Assembly: GCA_948474755.1 (NCBI GenBank) | Contig: CAOLHI010002516.1 | Coordinates: forward strand, 187,110 to 251,109 | Reading direction: 5' to 3' | DNA length: 64,000 nucleotides | DNA from: Ctenosaura bakeri | Taxonomy: Eukaryota; Chordata; Lepidosauria; Squamata; Iguanidae | Part shown: one piece after another, positions 10,898 through 23,890 of the stretch | Position numbering within the stretch: position 1 is the stretch's first letter | Layout: each line of letters starts with the position of its first letter | Notes under the pieces: generated by a model | Told to the model about the DNA's origin: nothing | Databases searched by the model: none | What the model saw: only the letters and a program-made list of their open reading frames with translations | Program-made: the position numbers and the translations under genes

Positions 10898-11465
10898 CAG
10901 TCCACCCTCCACAGTTGTGGGTTTGACCTTCAGAAATTTGTTTATTTGCAAGCGCATGTGCTTTTCTCCCTCGTCTCCTCCTCTGACTCCCATGCATTTT
11001 GCATCTGTATGGAGAACTTGCATTGAGGCCAAACAGAAGAGAATGTGATCCTTCTCTTTCTCCTTCAGAGCTCCCTCTGCCATTCCTATACATTTTACAC
11101 TGGTGTGCAGAACTCGTGCTGAGGCATAACAGAAGGGAATGGTGGTGGGGGAACTTTCCTTTCCCCATCTGGAGATCTCCCATTCCCATGCAAAATTGCA
11201 GGGTATGGGAGTTGGGGAAGGCTTGCACAAATTTTCCATGCTGGGGCAGAATGCATGGAAATGAGAAGGTGGGAGCTCTGGAGGGGAAAAGGAAGGCTTG
11301 CACGAGGCTTCCCCCTCTCCAAAAGTCCCCTCTATTTTGCATTGGAACAGGAAGGGGGGACTGTGGAAGGGAATGGGAGGGGGAGCAGGGGGGAGTTATT
11401 TGTGAGTTTTTCACTTTAGCAAGGGTTCTGTGCCCCAAACCCTCGTGAAAGTGGAGGGGCCACTG
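10898..11465. mobile_element. Tigger/mariner-like non-autonomous transposon
   Basis: The ends are inverted: CAGTCCACCCTCCACAGTTG on the left and, read inverted, CAGTGGCCCCTCCACTTTC on the right. TA dinucleotides flank both ends (10896-10897 and 11466-11467), as expected of Tc1/mariner superfamily insertion. The interior holds several diverged units of about 85-110 bp (a cccatgca / ttgca / ggag pattern). These create long overlapping frames on both strands (254 aa minus, 149 aa plus) that encode no recognisable domain and are repeat artefacts. No transposase is present. Confidence 0.7.
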
Positions 11466-11626
11466 TACTACACTCTGATAATTCCCCCCTTATTTTTTTC
11501 CTAAGAAATTATAATTGTGTTTCTGAAGATGGATTTTCTACAGTCTTGCTGTATTTCTAGTTGAGAACACAGATGTAAAAAAGAAACGACAATAAGCTTG
11601 AAAGTACCTGTGAGAAATATCTATGA

Positions 11627-11820
11627 TGTTGTTGTTGTGTGCCTTTAAGTTGTTTCCAATTTATGATGATCCTAAGGTGAACCCATCACAGGGTTTTCTG
11701 GGGCTGAGAGTGATGATGTACTCAAGGTCACCTAGTGGGTTTCATAGCTCAGTGGGGAATTGAACCCTGCTTTCCAGGGTCATAGTCCAACGCTCAAACC
11801 TCAACACCCCACTAGCTCTC
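11627..11820 (-). mobile_element. Sauria-type SINE, internally deleted
   Basis: It begins with tgttgttgttgtgtgccttt, the reversed ACA-rich BovB-type tail. The block gatcctaaggtgaacccatc follows, then ctggggctgagag, and it ends with the inverted tRNA-like head (catagtccaacgctcaaacc). The usual ggcaagatttgttca segment is missing. Confidence 0.85.
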
Positions 11821-13620
11821 ATTCATAATAATTGTAGGGGTTTTTTTTATGCCTCAGATGTTGATAATGGGATGAGCAGAGTGACATTACTATATGGTGA
11901 TATGAATAGAAAGGGCACATTGGAATCTCTGGTCAGAATGTTTTAAGTGTGCATGAAGGATCGAAATCTATCCTGGGTAATTATTTGGGTCATCAGACTC
12001 CAAAACATAAGCGTGCTAATACAGTGTAAGAGCATTAAGCACAGGGGACAAGTTGTCAGGAGGGAAAAAAACATTTTAAGTCGTACGTAATGTAGTGAAG
12101 ACATTTAAAAGTTCAACTTCCTTTAGGCTGTGCAGTGAAGGACTTAGAGTTCGAAATTCTATTGGGAATCAACAGACATCTGCATTACAATACACTGTTT
12201 CTTGTAGTTTCATGCACCAAGGGACCCACAGAATCTGGCAGGAAGCTTTGCACTTTTCAGCTGTCTCCACTGCATTTTGGTCATAAAGGCAATCACATAG
12301 TCTGGTAATTGCATAGGACTAGGAAACAATGTCAGCTTCTGGAAGCAGATGGGTTGAGAATCAAAAGGGGCATGTAATTGGTCCACAACCATTTTGCTCT
12401 TTGTTGTGTTTTTCTCATTAATTCTGCCAAGATTATTTCTGCATAGCAACAATTTTTTCCTGAACTGTTGAAGGACGGGTTTGTTAATATAGTGAACAAG
12501 TATGCCCAACATGGAATCATTTAAGAGGAAAACTACAGTCCAACAAGTGAGTGCAAACATCAATTCCCTTTGAAAATATGCATGTTTTCAACTGATTTCA
12601 ATTAGGGCTCTCATGTTTTTACATGTACAAATATTTCATGTGGTGGGATTTCCTTCATTATTGTTGGAATCTGCTTTCCTTTTTCTTGACTGTTCATGTG
12701 AGAAATACACTACATGAAGGAAAGTATTTGTTCTTGTTTTGAATACAAACACTGCAGTTTTTGTGTTAACTCTGAGTTCAGATAGTATGTAATCTATTAG
12801 TTCCAGTGGACAGCTCAACCAGTAATACTCTGTTACATGTATCTAATATGGTATCTGCTGAGTGTCCTTCCTTTAAGTGGGATAACTTTTCTGTTTGTGC
12901 AAATAACTGAAGGACCTGAAATGTTTGGTTCCTTGATTATTTTAGCATTAGTAGGACCTTGATCATTTTGCTTGTGGTCACCAGTCTCAAAAGATAATTA
13001 TAAATAAGTGGTATTTGCTCACAACCTTTTAGAATCTAAAGATCTGGTGCTATATGTTTGGATCTTCTGAAAAGAGAAGATAGAGACCTGGTGAGACTTT
13101 CTAACCACCTTCAGCATTTCATATTCCAGTTTCTCTAATAATTACAGCTTTTTACCCTACCACTCCTTTCTGCAGCTTTGTGTCCCCTATACCCATTCTC
13201 ATTCACTCTTCCTTGGCCAATTTCTCTTACACTTTGTACCATTCCTCCTGTTCTGAGAGGCTTACTGTGTCCCACTACTTTTTCCTAACTGCATTTCTTC
13301 TTTCCTTATGGTAGTTTCTTACATCCTTACTTCCTGTCTACATTTCATTTTGTTCTCTCTCATACTGTAGTGTATGGATGGACAATAATTTCATTTCTAT
13401 TGCTGTTCTTCCTGAAATTGCTTATATTGCTCCTCCTGAATGAGGCAAGGGGCACCTTACTGCAAAAATCCACACATTTATGAATCTTGCCACATGTCTC
13501 AGGAAAATCAAACATACAGAAAATAATGCAATACATTTAAAATGTGAATGGCTTAAAAATGTCTGCAGTTACAAAGTAGGCACAGATGCATTTTAGTCCA
13601 TGGGAAAAGGATCCTGGGAA
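11821..13620. other. Unique intronic sequence
   Basis: No recognised family. The 117-aa minus-strand frame at 12210-12563 has no recognisable domain, and no splice pair flanks it. Confidence 0.45.
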
Positions 13621-13825
13621 GACAGTATTATATAGCGGATAGAGTGCTAAACCTGGAACAGGAAGGCCAAGATTTGAATATCCTCTCAACTGGGCAAATT
13701 ACTGGACTGTTTCGAACTAGACATTCTCTGTTTAGCTTAGCCTACTTCATAGTGTGAGAACAAAGTGTGAGAATCCCTCACATAAGCTGTGCCTATTTCC
13801 TAGGAGGAAGGGCAGAATAAAGCAC
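13621..13825 (+). mobile_element. tRNA-headed SINE of the tagtggatagagtgttgg type
   Basis: The head reads tatatagcggatagagtgct, followed by a decayed box B (agatttgaatatc). The body contains cttagcctacttcatagtgt, corresponding to the ctaacctacctcacaggg block of this MIR-like reptile family, and it ends gggcagaataaa. A second copy is at 60182. Confidence 0.6.
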
Positions 13826-15752
13826 CTTCACTGCCATCATCCAAAGTGAGGTTTGGAAATCTGTAAAATCTGAATTCCAGACTACTTGTTTTTGAGTGTT
13901 TAAGGTACCAACTGTACCATACAACAGATAAAGCCCTGTTTCCCTTATTTCTTTTTAACATTTGCACCATTTAAGATTCCAGGTCAGTTCTGGGGTACAG
14001 ATGCCCCATTTCAGGGTGTTCTGTCCACTTCAAATGAAACATGACGGTTTTCTGTATGAATGTGGAGGGAAATGGTTTTTAAACCTGAGAAGGGAGTAGT
14101 CTCTTGAGACTTTTCTGCTATCACCTGTATGATTTTTGATTTCATCTTTTGTGAGTTAAAAAAATGTGACCAAACCTTTAGCTTGTGCAAGTTCCTTTTT
14201 GGCAAGTTGTGGTTGTTCTAGGCCAAGGATACAGTCAGCACTTTCAGATTTCTATTCTGTTTGAAAAATGCAATCTTGTAGAATGTGTGACTTCTGTTAA
14301 ATAGACCAGGATAAATGTCTTTAATGAAATTTGTTAAAATTGTGTGGGAGGGTACATTATTACAGAATGAGGCAACAGCTGAAATTTCTAAGTTATTAAT
14401 CCATTTTGTTCCTCAAGGCTGGTGACAACTTCCAGTCACAGAGAGTGTTTTCATGCAAAAGAGGACCAATGGGATCAGAGCTGCTAGAGCCAACAGTCTA
14501 TTTAGTGGCATGCTGGTAGATCAGATCCTGTAGAATGATCGTGCTCAGGTTGAAGTATTAATATAAACCATATAAAATTATATTAGAAGAAGATTGCACT
14601 TGTATGGCTAGTCTTATGCTTATATGGCTATTAGCATGACATTTTAAAGGGCAATGTTTACTAAGTTTTCATCTTCAGACACAAAACGCAATACAGAATT
14701 ACCTGGCAAAATGTACCAAACTCCTTTCCAGCATCTAAACTGTGATGAAAGACTGTATGATTATTTCTCTAGAGCCTAGATGTATCATATCATTTATTTA
14801 AAGGGAGCGCTGATATATATTATAAAGAAAAATGCTGACCTAGTTAGTAAGGCTGAAACCATTCATTAATTAGAAGTCATAATTGCAATTACATGGCAAA
14901 ATTAATTTATCAAGAAAATAATCCTATCAGTTTTCCTTTCTGTAAAAATAGAGGGTTTTTTTTTTAAGCAATGAAGATACCTCAAGGCTGATACTCTGAT
15001 GATACTGCAAGAAGGCTAAATGAAATAGGTCGGATACATTTTCAAGGTCTGAGGCTCCCAGACACTAAGAGTTTCTTTATTGTATGAGTTTAGTCTCTAA
15101 ATAAATACAGGTGAAATGAAATGGGAAGGCATGAATACATGAATGGAAGGAGATGCCAATATTTTTTTGGGGGGGGGGGTAATGAAGATAATATGAGAAA
15201 ATCATTTATAGCATAATGCATATAATACAGCAAATATGCTACAGCATATGAAGCTTGAAATGCTTTTTACACCCGCAGGCTATTTAGGCTTCCTTGATAT
15301 TCAAATCTTAATGTACATTAAATGGAATTTAAGGAGGTCCACCTTGCTGGACCTCAGGCAGACTTGGAAAAGCAGTTCCTTACGGATATAAGAGTATACT
15401 GTATATATTTTCAGAGATGTTATAGCCATGAAATATAGCCCTTTGATGACATCACAACTGTGAAATATGACTTTATTTTGTTCATTGGTGGTCAGAATTT
15501 TGCCTTCTAACTGTTGCTCTTACTAAAGCTCATGATATTGAATTACTGAGATAAGTGCAATATACTAATATGTATAACCATTTTTTACTGTGGTTATAAG
15601 ATCTCAGTGAATTGATACATCATCATCATCTCATTCATCATTACAATGCAATTACTAGTACTACTAACATTTTAGAAGTGATTTGAAACTTGCACCTAGG
15701 GATGTGAATTATGCAAGTTGTTATAGTCACTAAAAAGCCTCAAGTTCAAAAC

Positions 15753-15807
<55 letters not shown>

Positions 15808-17221
15808 GGGAGTTTAAGGTATAACATCTAAATAGAAATGATAGCCATGCTTTTAGAATCAGAGACTGCTCTTGACTTTCTTCAGTATGAATATAAAAAG
15901 CTCCATATGATTTCTTACCTTTATTATCTTCTAAATGTGTGTGTTTTTGTAAAGCAGGGCTACTAAATTTCTTACTCTTTACTGTATGATGTAAAAACTC
16001 ATAGAATTTATTATGCTTCTCTTACCATCAGTTCATTTGTAATTTTTATACTCATCTTGATGGTTCTTGTTTTGTTTCTCTCTCTATTTGTCTGCATTTC
16101 CCTTTTCTGTTTCTTTTGTTTGCTACAGTTTATCACATCATATATTCCTAGAACTCTTACTCAGCCCTCAGTATTTGTTTGTTTCTCATACCTTTCAAAT
16201 TTTAATGTATTTAAAATATAATTTGTGTTGAGAACTTGTGAGAAATTGGTGCTAGTGATGATACATTTGTACTTAGTTGTCTCTATTTTCCAAGCATAGA
16301 ACATCTTGTAATGTTGTTTTGGAGTGTATGTTAATATAAATATGTGCACGGACAGTATAAGAGCTCACAGAAGGCATGTTAATATATGAAATCCTTTGTT
16401 TAATAAGAAACATATACCAAAATTAATTTTATAAACTGTATAGCAGTTCAGAGCAAACTGCAGAATATACTCATGTTATATTTGTATCTCATCAAAAGGT
16501 AGCAAATGCTCAAGACCTTTTTGCAGTTTTCAATTTGAAAGAAAATGATTTCATTAAAAAAAGGGAGCCATCAGTCTGGGTGCTGGAGAATGCTGGAGCC
16601 TGATGAAACCAGCTGAAGAGACAAACTGAGTGTACAGATGCAGATTAGGCTTCAGAAGATGAGGGTGTAAAAGGGATTTAATGGTAGGATGGATTATAGA
16701 AATCCTTGTAACAATGTTAAATAATTATAGTTCCAGCCGAGATCAAAGCAGTGCTGATTGAACCCCCTCAAGCTGTTAACACAGAGTATCTTGAAGAGAA
16801 GAGGGGGGAGCCCTCAGAGATTGGTCAGCCTATACTGACAGTGTCCTCTGATCTATAGAAGTTCAGGCTGTACTGAAGGTACAAGTTGTGGGGAGGGAAA
16901 GATAGAAAAGAAGGACTTGTCGGTATGACTAGTATTTATTATATGCAGCTTTCTTGAGAGGATATTAGAATTAGCTTCGGTGGCTACATGCATACTTGAT
17001 GATGATTGTATAAATTTACCTTTCAGTGCATGGGGCGGGAAACGATGGGGGCATTACCTTGTTACACAAAACCTTGGTCTTCGAAACATGGCCATGGAAA
17101 TAAACTGAACTCCTCCCTGTGATTTGTGATGTAGCCCAGATATGTATGGCTCAGTTTCCTTAGTAATAATAACCACTCATGATTACTTGGGAATGTTACT
17201 TTCAGGCAATTGAAGGAAGCC
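13826..17221. other. Mostly unique intronic sequence
   Basis: The microsatellite at 15753-15810 is the only clear repeat. The stretch 14640-14960 is complex, TAAT-rich sequence (cattcattaattagaagtca, gcaattacatggc) and is a candidate conserved element. Nothing coding was seen. Confidence 0.45.
15753..15810. repeat. (TG)n(AG)n compound microsatellite
   Basis: tatatatgtgtgtg runs into gagagagag for about 58 bp with few interruptions. Confidence 0.9.
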
Positions 17222-17640
17222 TATATTTATTAATTGAATTTTTGAAGTGTTTTTCTGTCCACCAGGGGACAAAATAAAATCACAATATAATAAAATCACA
17301 ATTTAAAAGCAAAACATTAAAAGACAAAACAGTCTTTAAAAACAATTTTAAAAGCCAGCATTCTTGACAAATTGTGCTTGTCAGAAGCTTGGTACAGTTG
17401 GCGCCAGCCAGACTTTCCCTAGCAGGAAGTTCCTCAATGAAGCTGCTGCTACAGAAAAACATCTCTCTGGTCTGTCACCAATCTCACCTCTCACAGAGGT
17501 GGGACATGTAATAGGACCTCCAATGAAGATATCTGGGCAAGAGGAGAAGGACTATCAGCTATTCTGCTCCCTGCCACTTAGGCTTTCTAGGTCACTGCTA
17601 GCACATTCAATATGGCTCAGAAACGTTAGATCAGTCCTGA
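17222..17640 (-). mobile_element. 3' part of an L2-like LINE (antisense)
   Basis: The segment starts with an inverted 3' terminus (tttattaattgaatttttga) and an A-rich stretch, then runs into the block ccctagcaggaagttcctca. It resembles the common squamate LINE tail in which a gttccac-type block precedes aaggcccctctc-type sequence. The same region recurs at 30372. The family assignment (L2-like versus another CR1-group LINE) is from memory. Confidence 0.5.
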
Positions 17641-18085
17641 TCGTTCAGGACCAGTGATATTAAAATGTACATGCCATAAGAGTCTGATCATATTTCTTTT
17701 CAGTAACAATAGTTCTGTTTGGCCATTCTTAATTCCCCAAATGATTTAGAACTGAATGAGGAAGAGTGGGAAAAGCACATTACCTTTCCCTCTCTTTCAC
17801 TATCCTCCTCTTTATCTCTTTTCACAAATTGTACCATCCACAAATTAGAAGTCAAACATGCAGTTTGGGAACCTACATAAGAAGAGGGTTGCAACTTTTG
17901 CTTCAGGGTTCTAAGTCATGTGAGGAGCTGTGCAAAGAGAATAGTATCCCTGTTGCAAACATGATTCTGCTTATATAGGCAGTTTAATACTATTTTGTGT
18001 GTGCGTATTTTTAAAAATCTCAACCAGTTTTTACCTGTAATTCATGTAAGTTGTTTTGTGAAAGAGTTGAGGTATATGTAAAGCA
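17641..18085. other. Unique intronic sequence
   Basis: Nothing recognised. Confidence 0.45.
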
Positions 18086-18310
18086 AGAGCCAGCATGAGG
18101 TAGTGCATTGAGTGTTGAATTAGGATTCCTGAATCCCCACTTGCCCATGGAAATCCACTGTCTTGTTCATGTCACACTCTCTCAGTCTCAGAAGAAGGCA
18201 ATGGCAATCCACTTCTGAACAAATTAATACTATGGGAACGGTATCCCATGATAGGTTTGCTCTAATGTTGCCATAAGTCAGAAATCACTTGAAGACAACT
18301 CAATAGCAAT
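18086..18310 (+). mobile_element. Sauria-type SINE, full length
   Basis: The tRNA-like head is agccagcatgaggtagtgca. Then come ccatggaaatccactg, agaaggcaatggcaa, gaacaaatt and the BovB-type 3' end ttgccataagtcagaaatca followed by cttgaag. It is old, with many substitutions. Confidence 0.85.
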
Positions 18311-18318
18311 ATATAAAG

Positions 18319-18742
18319 CAAGAATGAGCAAAATGGAGCCTATGGGCTCATGTGGCTCCAGGAACATTTTTGTGACCTCCAGGTTCCTCAAGGTGCAATT
18401 ATTTTGCCAAAGATTGTTTAGCTTTTTTTTTTGTCCCTCAAACTGCCCACAAGACAGTTTGGAGCATTTTGCCATATTTTGGGGCCTTTGGGTTGTGTTA
18501 GTCCCAATACAACAAGTGAAAAAGAAGTGGCTTCTGGTCATCTCCTGTTGTTAAGAAACACTTTCCTAGCCATAAAATGACCTAATGGAGCCTAAAAACA
18601 TGGAAAAATCTCAAATTTACCATGGTTTGGGAACATTTTGTGGCAAAAAGTTGTTTTTTTTTATTGCCCATGTATTCAGCCCCCCAAGATCTCCTGGAGA
18701 GCTGATATGACCCGCTAGTCCCTCACAAGTTGCACACTCCTG
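18319..18742. mobile_element. hAT-like MITE with 8-bp target duplication
   Basis: The left end CAAGAATGAGCAAA and the right end, read inverted (CAGGAGTGTGCAAC), form short inverted repeats. The flanks ATATAAAG (18311-18318) and GTATAAAG (18743-18750) match at seven of eight positions, the length typical of hAT. It inserted next to the 3' end of the preceding SINE. The element at 59564 has similar ends. Confidence 0.7.
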
Positions 18743-18750
18743 GTATAAAG

Positions 18751-19741
18751 GAATAAGTTATCATTTGTCCTCCAGTTTCCGTGGGATGACAGAGGACAGA
18801 GCTAGAAGAATCACCCCACTTTTTCTTATATTGTACTAAACATGTGGGGGATTATAATTCCCAAGCAGGATTTACTTTAAAATTATATCCCCAATCTTAG
18901 TTTCAAATCAGGTGAAAACATTCACCTCTTATTTTTGGACAGAGCAGTTTGATGGTTGCCGCAAACAGCATCACTTGATTATATACCTGCTTTGGATATT
19001 TGAGGCGCTGTTAAATAATAATGTTTAATATAATGGTGGTGGTAGGGATGGTGGTTATGGTTATGATTATACTCTGTCTCAATATACCCACTTGTTTGTC
19101 TCCTAGTATTATAAATATTTTAGTTCTTGTTCGTTCTTTTTTTTAAAAAAAATTATTTTTAGCTTTTTTAATAAAAAGGACCCTTTTGTCTTCATTTGTT
19201 TGGTTCTTGTTCATTCTAGTAGGCATAAACTTTATTATTACCTCTTTTTCCATCTTCTTTCATCCTTCTATCTTTAGCCATTATTTTGTGGTGCCGCCTT
19301 ACTATTGCTAAGGAGGGAACTCTTTCTTGGACAAGACAGCTTTAGGATGGATTGTAACTATGTCATAACTTCCTTACCATTTGTTATAGAGATATCACAT
19401 GTTGACCTGTCTCTACCCTAGGGATGTAAAGAATATGTGCAATTTTTCAGTTCTTCAGTGTGGAAGCATGTCCCTACACGTCAAGATATACTGTCAGAAT
19501 ACATCTTAATTTCTTACAGATTCATCTCTTTCTGTGGCACTCAAAAGGCCAGTGTTTTCCATCAGAAAGAGATGTATCTCATGAAAAAAAGCTTTAAGAA
19601 AATTTTGCAAAAATGAAATCTATTTTTTAAAAAATGATGAATGTGCAAAAACTCTTGTAATCTTAACCTGTAAGGAGAATGAAATAAAAGATTGATATGC
19701 CTACTTCATACTGTTCCTTTTAGCACCTCACCTTGACCTGT
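18751..19741. other. Unique AT-rich intronic sequence
   Basis: No family recognised. Short T/A homopolymer runs occur at 19140-19170. Confidence 0.45.
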
Positions 19742-19965
19742 GGCCCCTTTAACACTACACAATTATGGTCCAGAATTCCACTTTAACTGACATAGTTGCA
19801 TCCTGTGGAATCTAGGGATTTGAAGTTTAGGGGAGGAATATTTAGAATTTACTGCTGGAGAGCTGTGGTGCCTCACCAAACTACAAAAACCAGGATTTCA
19901 TAGGCTGTAGCTGTGGTAATTAAAGCAGAATTATGGTGTTATAATGGTGTAGCATGAATGGGCCC
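19742..19965. mobile_element. Palindromic MITE, copy C (old)
   Basis: The left end ggcccctttaacactacac and right end gtgtagcatgaatgggccc are inverted. Internal blocks gaattccacttt, tgtggaatct and ccaggatttcatagg match the family. The arms have diverged, and the flanks (TGT and TAT) do not give a clean target duplication. Confidence 0.65.
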
Positions 19966-22900
19966 TATCTCTACACTCCACATCTAACTTTTGATACTCC
20001 GTCATCTCCTGGTCTTCTGTAACTTCATTTTCAACCATTTAGGTATTTTTACTCTGTATTTCTCCTGAGCCTTGTTAAATGCCATTACAGGAGGTAGATG
20101 CTTTCTCCTTCCACTGAGGTCTATGTGTGTCGAATTTCTCTCTGCTGTGTAGCAGTCAAAGGCTTAGATGGATCCTGAAGGCAAACCGTTATGGGCACTC
20201 AGACATCTTAGGAAAACAGCATTCATTTAAAAATGTCTTTAGCACACAATGTTTTGAAAATAAGATAGCAACAGTAAAGTATGTGTATACAACGAGGAGT
20301 AAAATGAAAGAACTTTCTAATGCTTTAATCCAGAGAACAGTAATGAGTGAGAGACCTTTTGTATCTACAGAGCACTCCTTTCTTCCTGTGCTTTTCTATT
20401 AAATATCTGTGGAAGAAGCTGACATTTGTAAGCATTGTGTAATGTGCATATAGATCTTCCTTTTTGGAAGTGAGTGATGTAGCCCAGAGATTGGAATCAA
20501 GAGGCTTATGAGATGCATGTGACTTTAAATCCATTTGTACAAAACCTAGAAACCTCTGTTACTGACATGTTTTTTTTGAGATTTCAGGTTTTTTTCCAGA
20601 ATTCTTCTGAAATTTTTCAGACATTTCAGAATTTTCTGAGCTTTCTGATGCTCCAGGAATAGCAGTTCTCTAAAGCAAGGTTCTGAGCCTTGCTGTGGTC
20701 TGTGCAGGTGAGGTGGAGTTCTGCTGTTTTGTTATCCAGAGTGAACTTCTGATCACTTCTGTTTTTGAAAAAAAGATTCAGAGAACCTTATCTTTTAAAG
20801 AGAATGTGTGGCTTATGGATCTCTAAGATACAAAATTGGTCCTCAGGCCCCTAGAGCTTGTTTTTCTTGCATGTAGCCTTTACATGCAAGAGCATTGTTT
20901 ACATTATCTTTCTTACATGCAGTATCTTTGTAAACCACCCAGATTTATAATTGAAAAGGCAACGTATAGAAATAAATGTGTACCTGAGCCCATGGGCTAG
21001 GCTGCAGTGACATGAAACTCATTTCTTTCTGTTTACATGAAATAATATATTCATTCCAAGTTATATCCTATGGTCATGAAAATGTTGGCACATTAGACAG
21101 ATTAGTTGTGGCTTTCTAGATATAGGCAAGTAATTCTTGCATGACCTTCATGTATCAAGGGGAGGTCTAACAGTATTTCAGTAAAATGTATGGATTATCT
21201 AGAATTAATCTTGTTCTCAACTGCGGCCAGTGTCTCTTAATAGTAAAGCCACACATGATTTGGAGCTTGTGACTAGTCCTTGCATGGTTACTCTTCTTTT
21301 TACTGAACAGTAGCTGCAAAAGTCCCAAATCCAGATTACTCTCCTCAGTCTCAAATGCTGGAATGATATAATTAACATCACACCTAGTTTGGCCCTAAAT
21401 TAACTTATTATAACAGTGATAGTTCTTAAAATGTTTGATACATTGTTTTTAAGATTAGTTACCCTCTTGGGATATGAAACAATGGGATAACTTTGCTGCA
21501 AATATTTATGCCAATATCCAACAGTCTGTTTGAATCCCACTGAATCCCACTGAAAATAAAAGAATGTGCGTGTATGCAAATAAAACGTGAACTGCATATA
21601 ATGTTCCTGATTTATTTAAAATCATTGACTAAAAGTACTTCATCTTTTACTGATGCAATAAAGTAACTTTACAGTTAGTAACATATAACTTACAGGACTG
21701 ACAAATTTGGCGCTTAAAAATATTTAGGTTAAAAAAAACCCTGTCACTTCCAGTAAGTCACTTTTAGAGAGTAATCACTTTAATTCTCCACCTCTAATTT
21801 TATCTCCATGAGACAAACTCTCAGACTAGAGTACCTTAACCTCCTGTGAAGAATTTCACTGCGGTTTGTTGTTGTAATTTTCAAGGAGGGTGACAGCACA
21901 TTGGCTCAGTTTACATGTTATTATGCTTGGCCTAGGACTTAGGGAACACTTCCATGCTGTTTTTCTAATATTTTCTTACACAGGTGTTAAGTATGACTGT
22001 TAATGAAGGCAGTCTAAACATGAATATTACTTTATGTAAGATTCTCTGCTAAGCTACAAAGAGATGGGGAAATTATTGAAGATGTTTTTATAAGCTGTAA
22101 AATCACCTTCCAGCTGAGGCTTAGAATGATAAAAATGATGAAAAATGTTTACCATTGCACACACATATAATCTTGAGTCCATCATTGAACAGGAAAAAAA
22201 AATCTCTGGTTTAAGTATAATGGTGCTGATTACTGCAGCATTTGCTGATTTTACAGTGAATAAAATTTGGAAAACAATAAAGGGATTGGAAGCAATAGAA
22301 AACACCTGCCCCAAGCTGGTCTCCAGCTACTACTTCTATGCCCTTGATCTTCAGTTAGATTACAAGTGATAGGGATGTAATCTAAAAGAACAAGGTTATC
22401 TACAAATGTTAAATATTTTTTTGTAATGCAGATTAATACATTATAATACATTGAACTGAAAGGGGTAATCACTGAACATACCCACATCAAATGCCACAAA
22501 GAAGTGTTATTTTGCATTACACTTTCATTAGATATAATGGAATTTGACAATTTCTCTCTAAAAAGATGAAATGGTGCCCAGTATACTGAAAAACAAAATA
22601 TAATTTTAGATCTAAAAATATTTTAGACAGTTTTCCATTGGTTGATTTGCATGGGACAAGTCTTTATTCTGCTCAATTCTAGCTTCATTAATAACCAATT
22701 TAGTGATTCCAAACAAACTCTTATAAACTAGACTTGTTTTCAATTTCTTTGAGGATATAGTTAAGGTTTCCGACATACTAGAGGTGGCTGAGATACTCAG
22801 AGCTGATGGTTCATATATAGACACAAAACATATTGCAGTTGTAAATATTGCCAGCAGTGTGCCTAAGAGTAGCTGATGAGTGCATTGTACAGAATGACAA

Positions 22901-23083
22901 AACTTCTTGGTCGATCCAAGTCCTACTGTCAAGCCATTTCTTCTGTATTATACAGGATTGTCTTACACTCTTCAGTATTTACATTGTGTAAATACTGCTT
23001 GGAAGTTCTTTCAAAATTAAAATGGGTTGTTTCCTTGCTTCTCTATTAAATAATAAACCTCAAATCATAATATTTGTTTTTGT
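19966..23083. other. Mostly unique intronic sequence
   Basis: It contains the LINE tail at 20928-20982 and a 12-bp tandem duplication near 21535-21555 (gaatcccactgaatcccact). The 106-aa minus-strand frame at 22612-22932 shows no domain. Confidence 0.45.
20928..20982 (+). mobile_element. 3' terminus of a LINE (L2/CR1 group)
   Basis: ttgtaaaccacccagattta followed by aggcaacgtatagaaataaa matches the general gtaaaccaccctgag / ggcggcatataaataaa ending of reptile LINEs. Confidence 0.5.
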
Positions 23084-23240
23084 CTTCCTTTAAGTTGTTT
23101 GTAACCTACCACAACATTTTCTTGGCAAGATTGATTCAAAGGAGGTTGGCCTTGCCTTTGTTTGAGGCTGACAGTGTGACTTGCCCAGAGTCACCCAGTG
23201 GCTTTCCATCATGGAGCAAGAATTTGAACTCTATTCCATG
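23084..23240 (-). mobile_element. Sauria-type SINE (antisense, head lost)
   Basis: Blocks in order: tcctttaagttgttt, acattttcttggcaagattg, aaaggaggttgg, gtgtgacttgcccagagtca, cccagtggctttcc, gaatttgaactc. The tRNA-like head is truncated. Confidence 0.8.
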
Positions 23241-23862
23241 CAAATGAATAGATTAAAATATATTAAAAATGAAGAGTAGGCTTTAGTGACTTGAGAGCCA
23301 CATTTTTGATATATATTGGTTTGGGAAATAAAAGTGTTTAAGATCTATGTGAAAAAAATGTGGGCAATAATGATGTTTTTATAGAACTTTGGCAGTGAAA
23401 CTGTCTAATCTTTTAAGTGTTCAGAAGTGTACAGAATTCATTTTTTAAATGATGAAATACAAATAATTTTTCCACAGAGCATACATCATATTTGTATGTG
23501 TGTGAACTTTAAACGGAGAATTAATTGCTGCTTAAGGCTGCAAACCCAAATAGTCATAGTGTTAGTGGTTGAGAACTATGCATGCATCCATGAGTTTTGA
23601 AGTTTTTGCTCTCACTGGCAAACTGAGTGAAAAGGGGCTTTCCCCATTTTACCCTCCCAGGGAATGAGGTAAACATGTCAGCATTTAATTTTTTTCCTGC
23701 TGCATGCTCACTTTTATTCCATTTGTACTATGGCTCTCAGATACATTTTTAAAAATTTTTTTTAAATAATAAAATACATTTTCTATCAGTCCTCTACTCC
23801 GAAGTAAGTATTGATGTTACAGCAAAGGCTGTTGATGTGATTAACAAGAAGAAATAATGTAA

Positions 23863-23890
23863 AAAGAGAGAGAAAGAGAGAGAGAGAGAA
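23863..23890. repeat. (AG)n microsatellite
   Basis: agagagagaaagagagagag run. Confidence 0.85.

Noticed and set aside
10674..11438. 254-codon minus-strand open frame
   Set aside because: It lies over the Tigger-like element, is Pro/Ser/His-rich from internal repeats, overlaps other open frames on both strands and has no domain.
10999..11448. 149-codon plus-strand open frame
   Set aside because: Same repeat array read on the other strand. Arg/Gly/Trp-rich with no domain.
16580..16640. Possible C/D snoRNA (tgatgaa ... ctga words)
   Set aside because: The boxes are only about 15-30 nt apart, too short for a C/D snoRNA, and no terminal stem was seen.
22612..22932. 106-codon minus-strand frame with a hydrophobic stretch
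   Set aside because: No splice-site pair, no recognisable family, and AT-rich sequence where such frames occur by chance.
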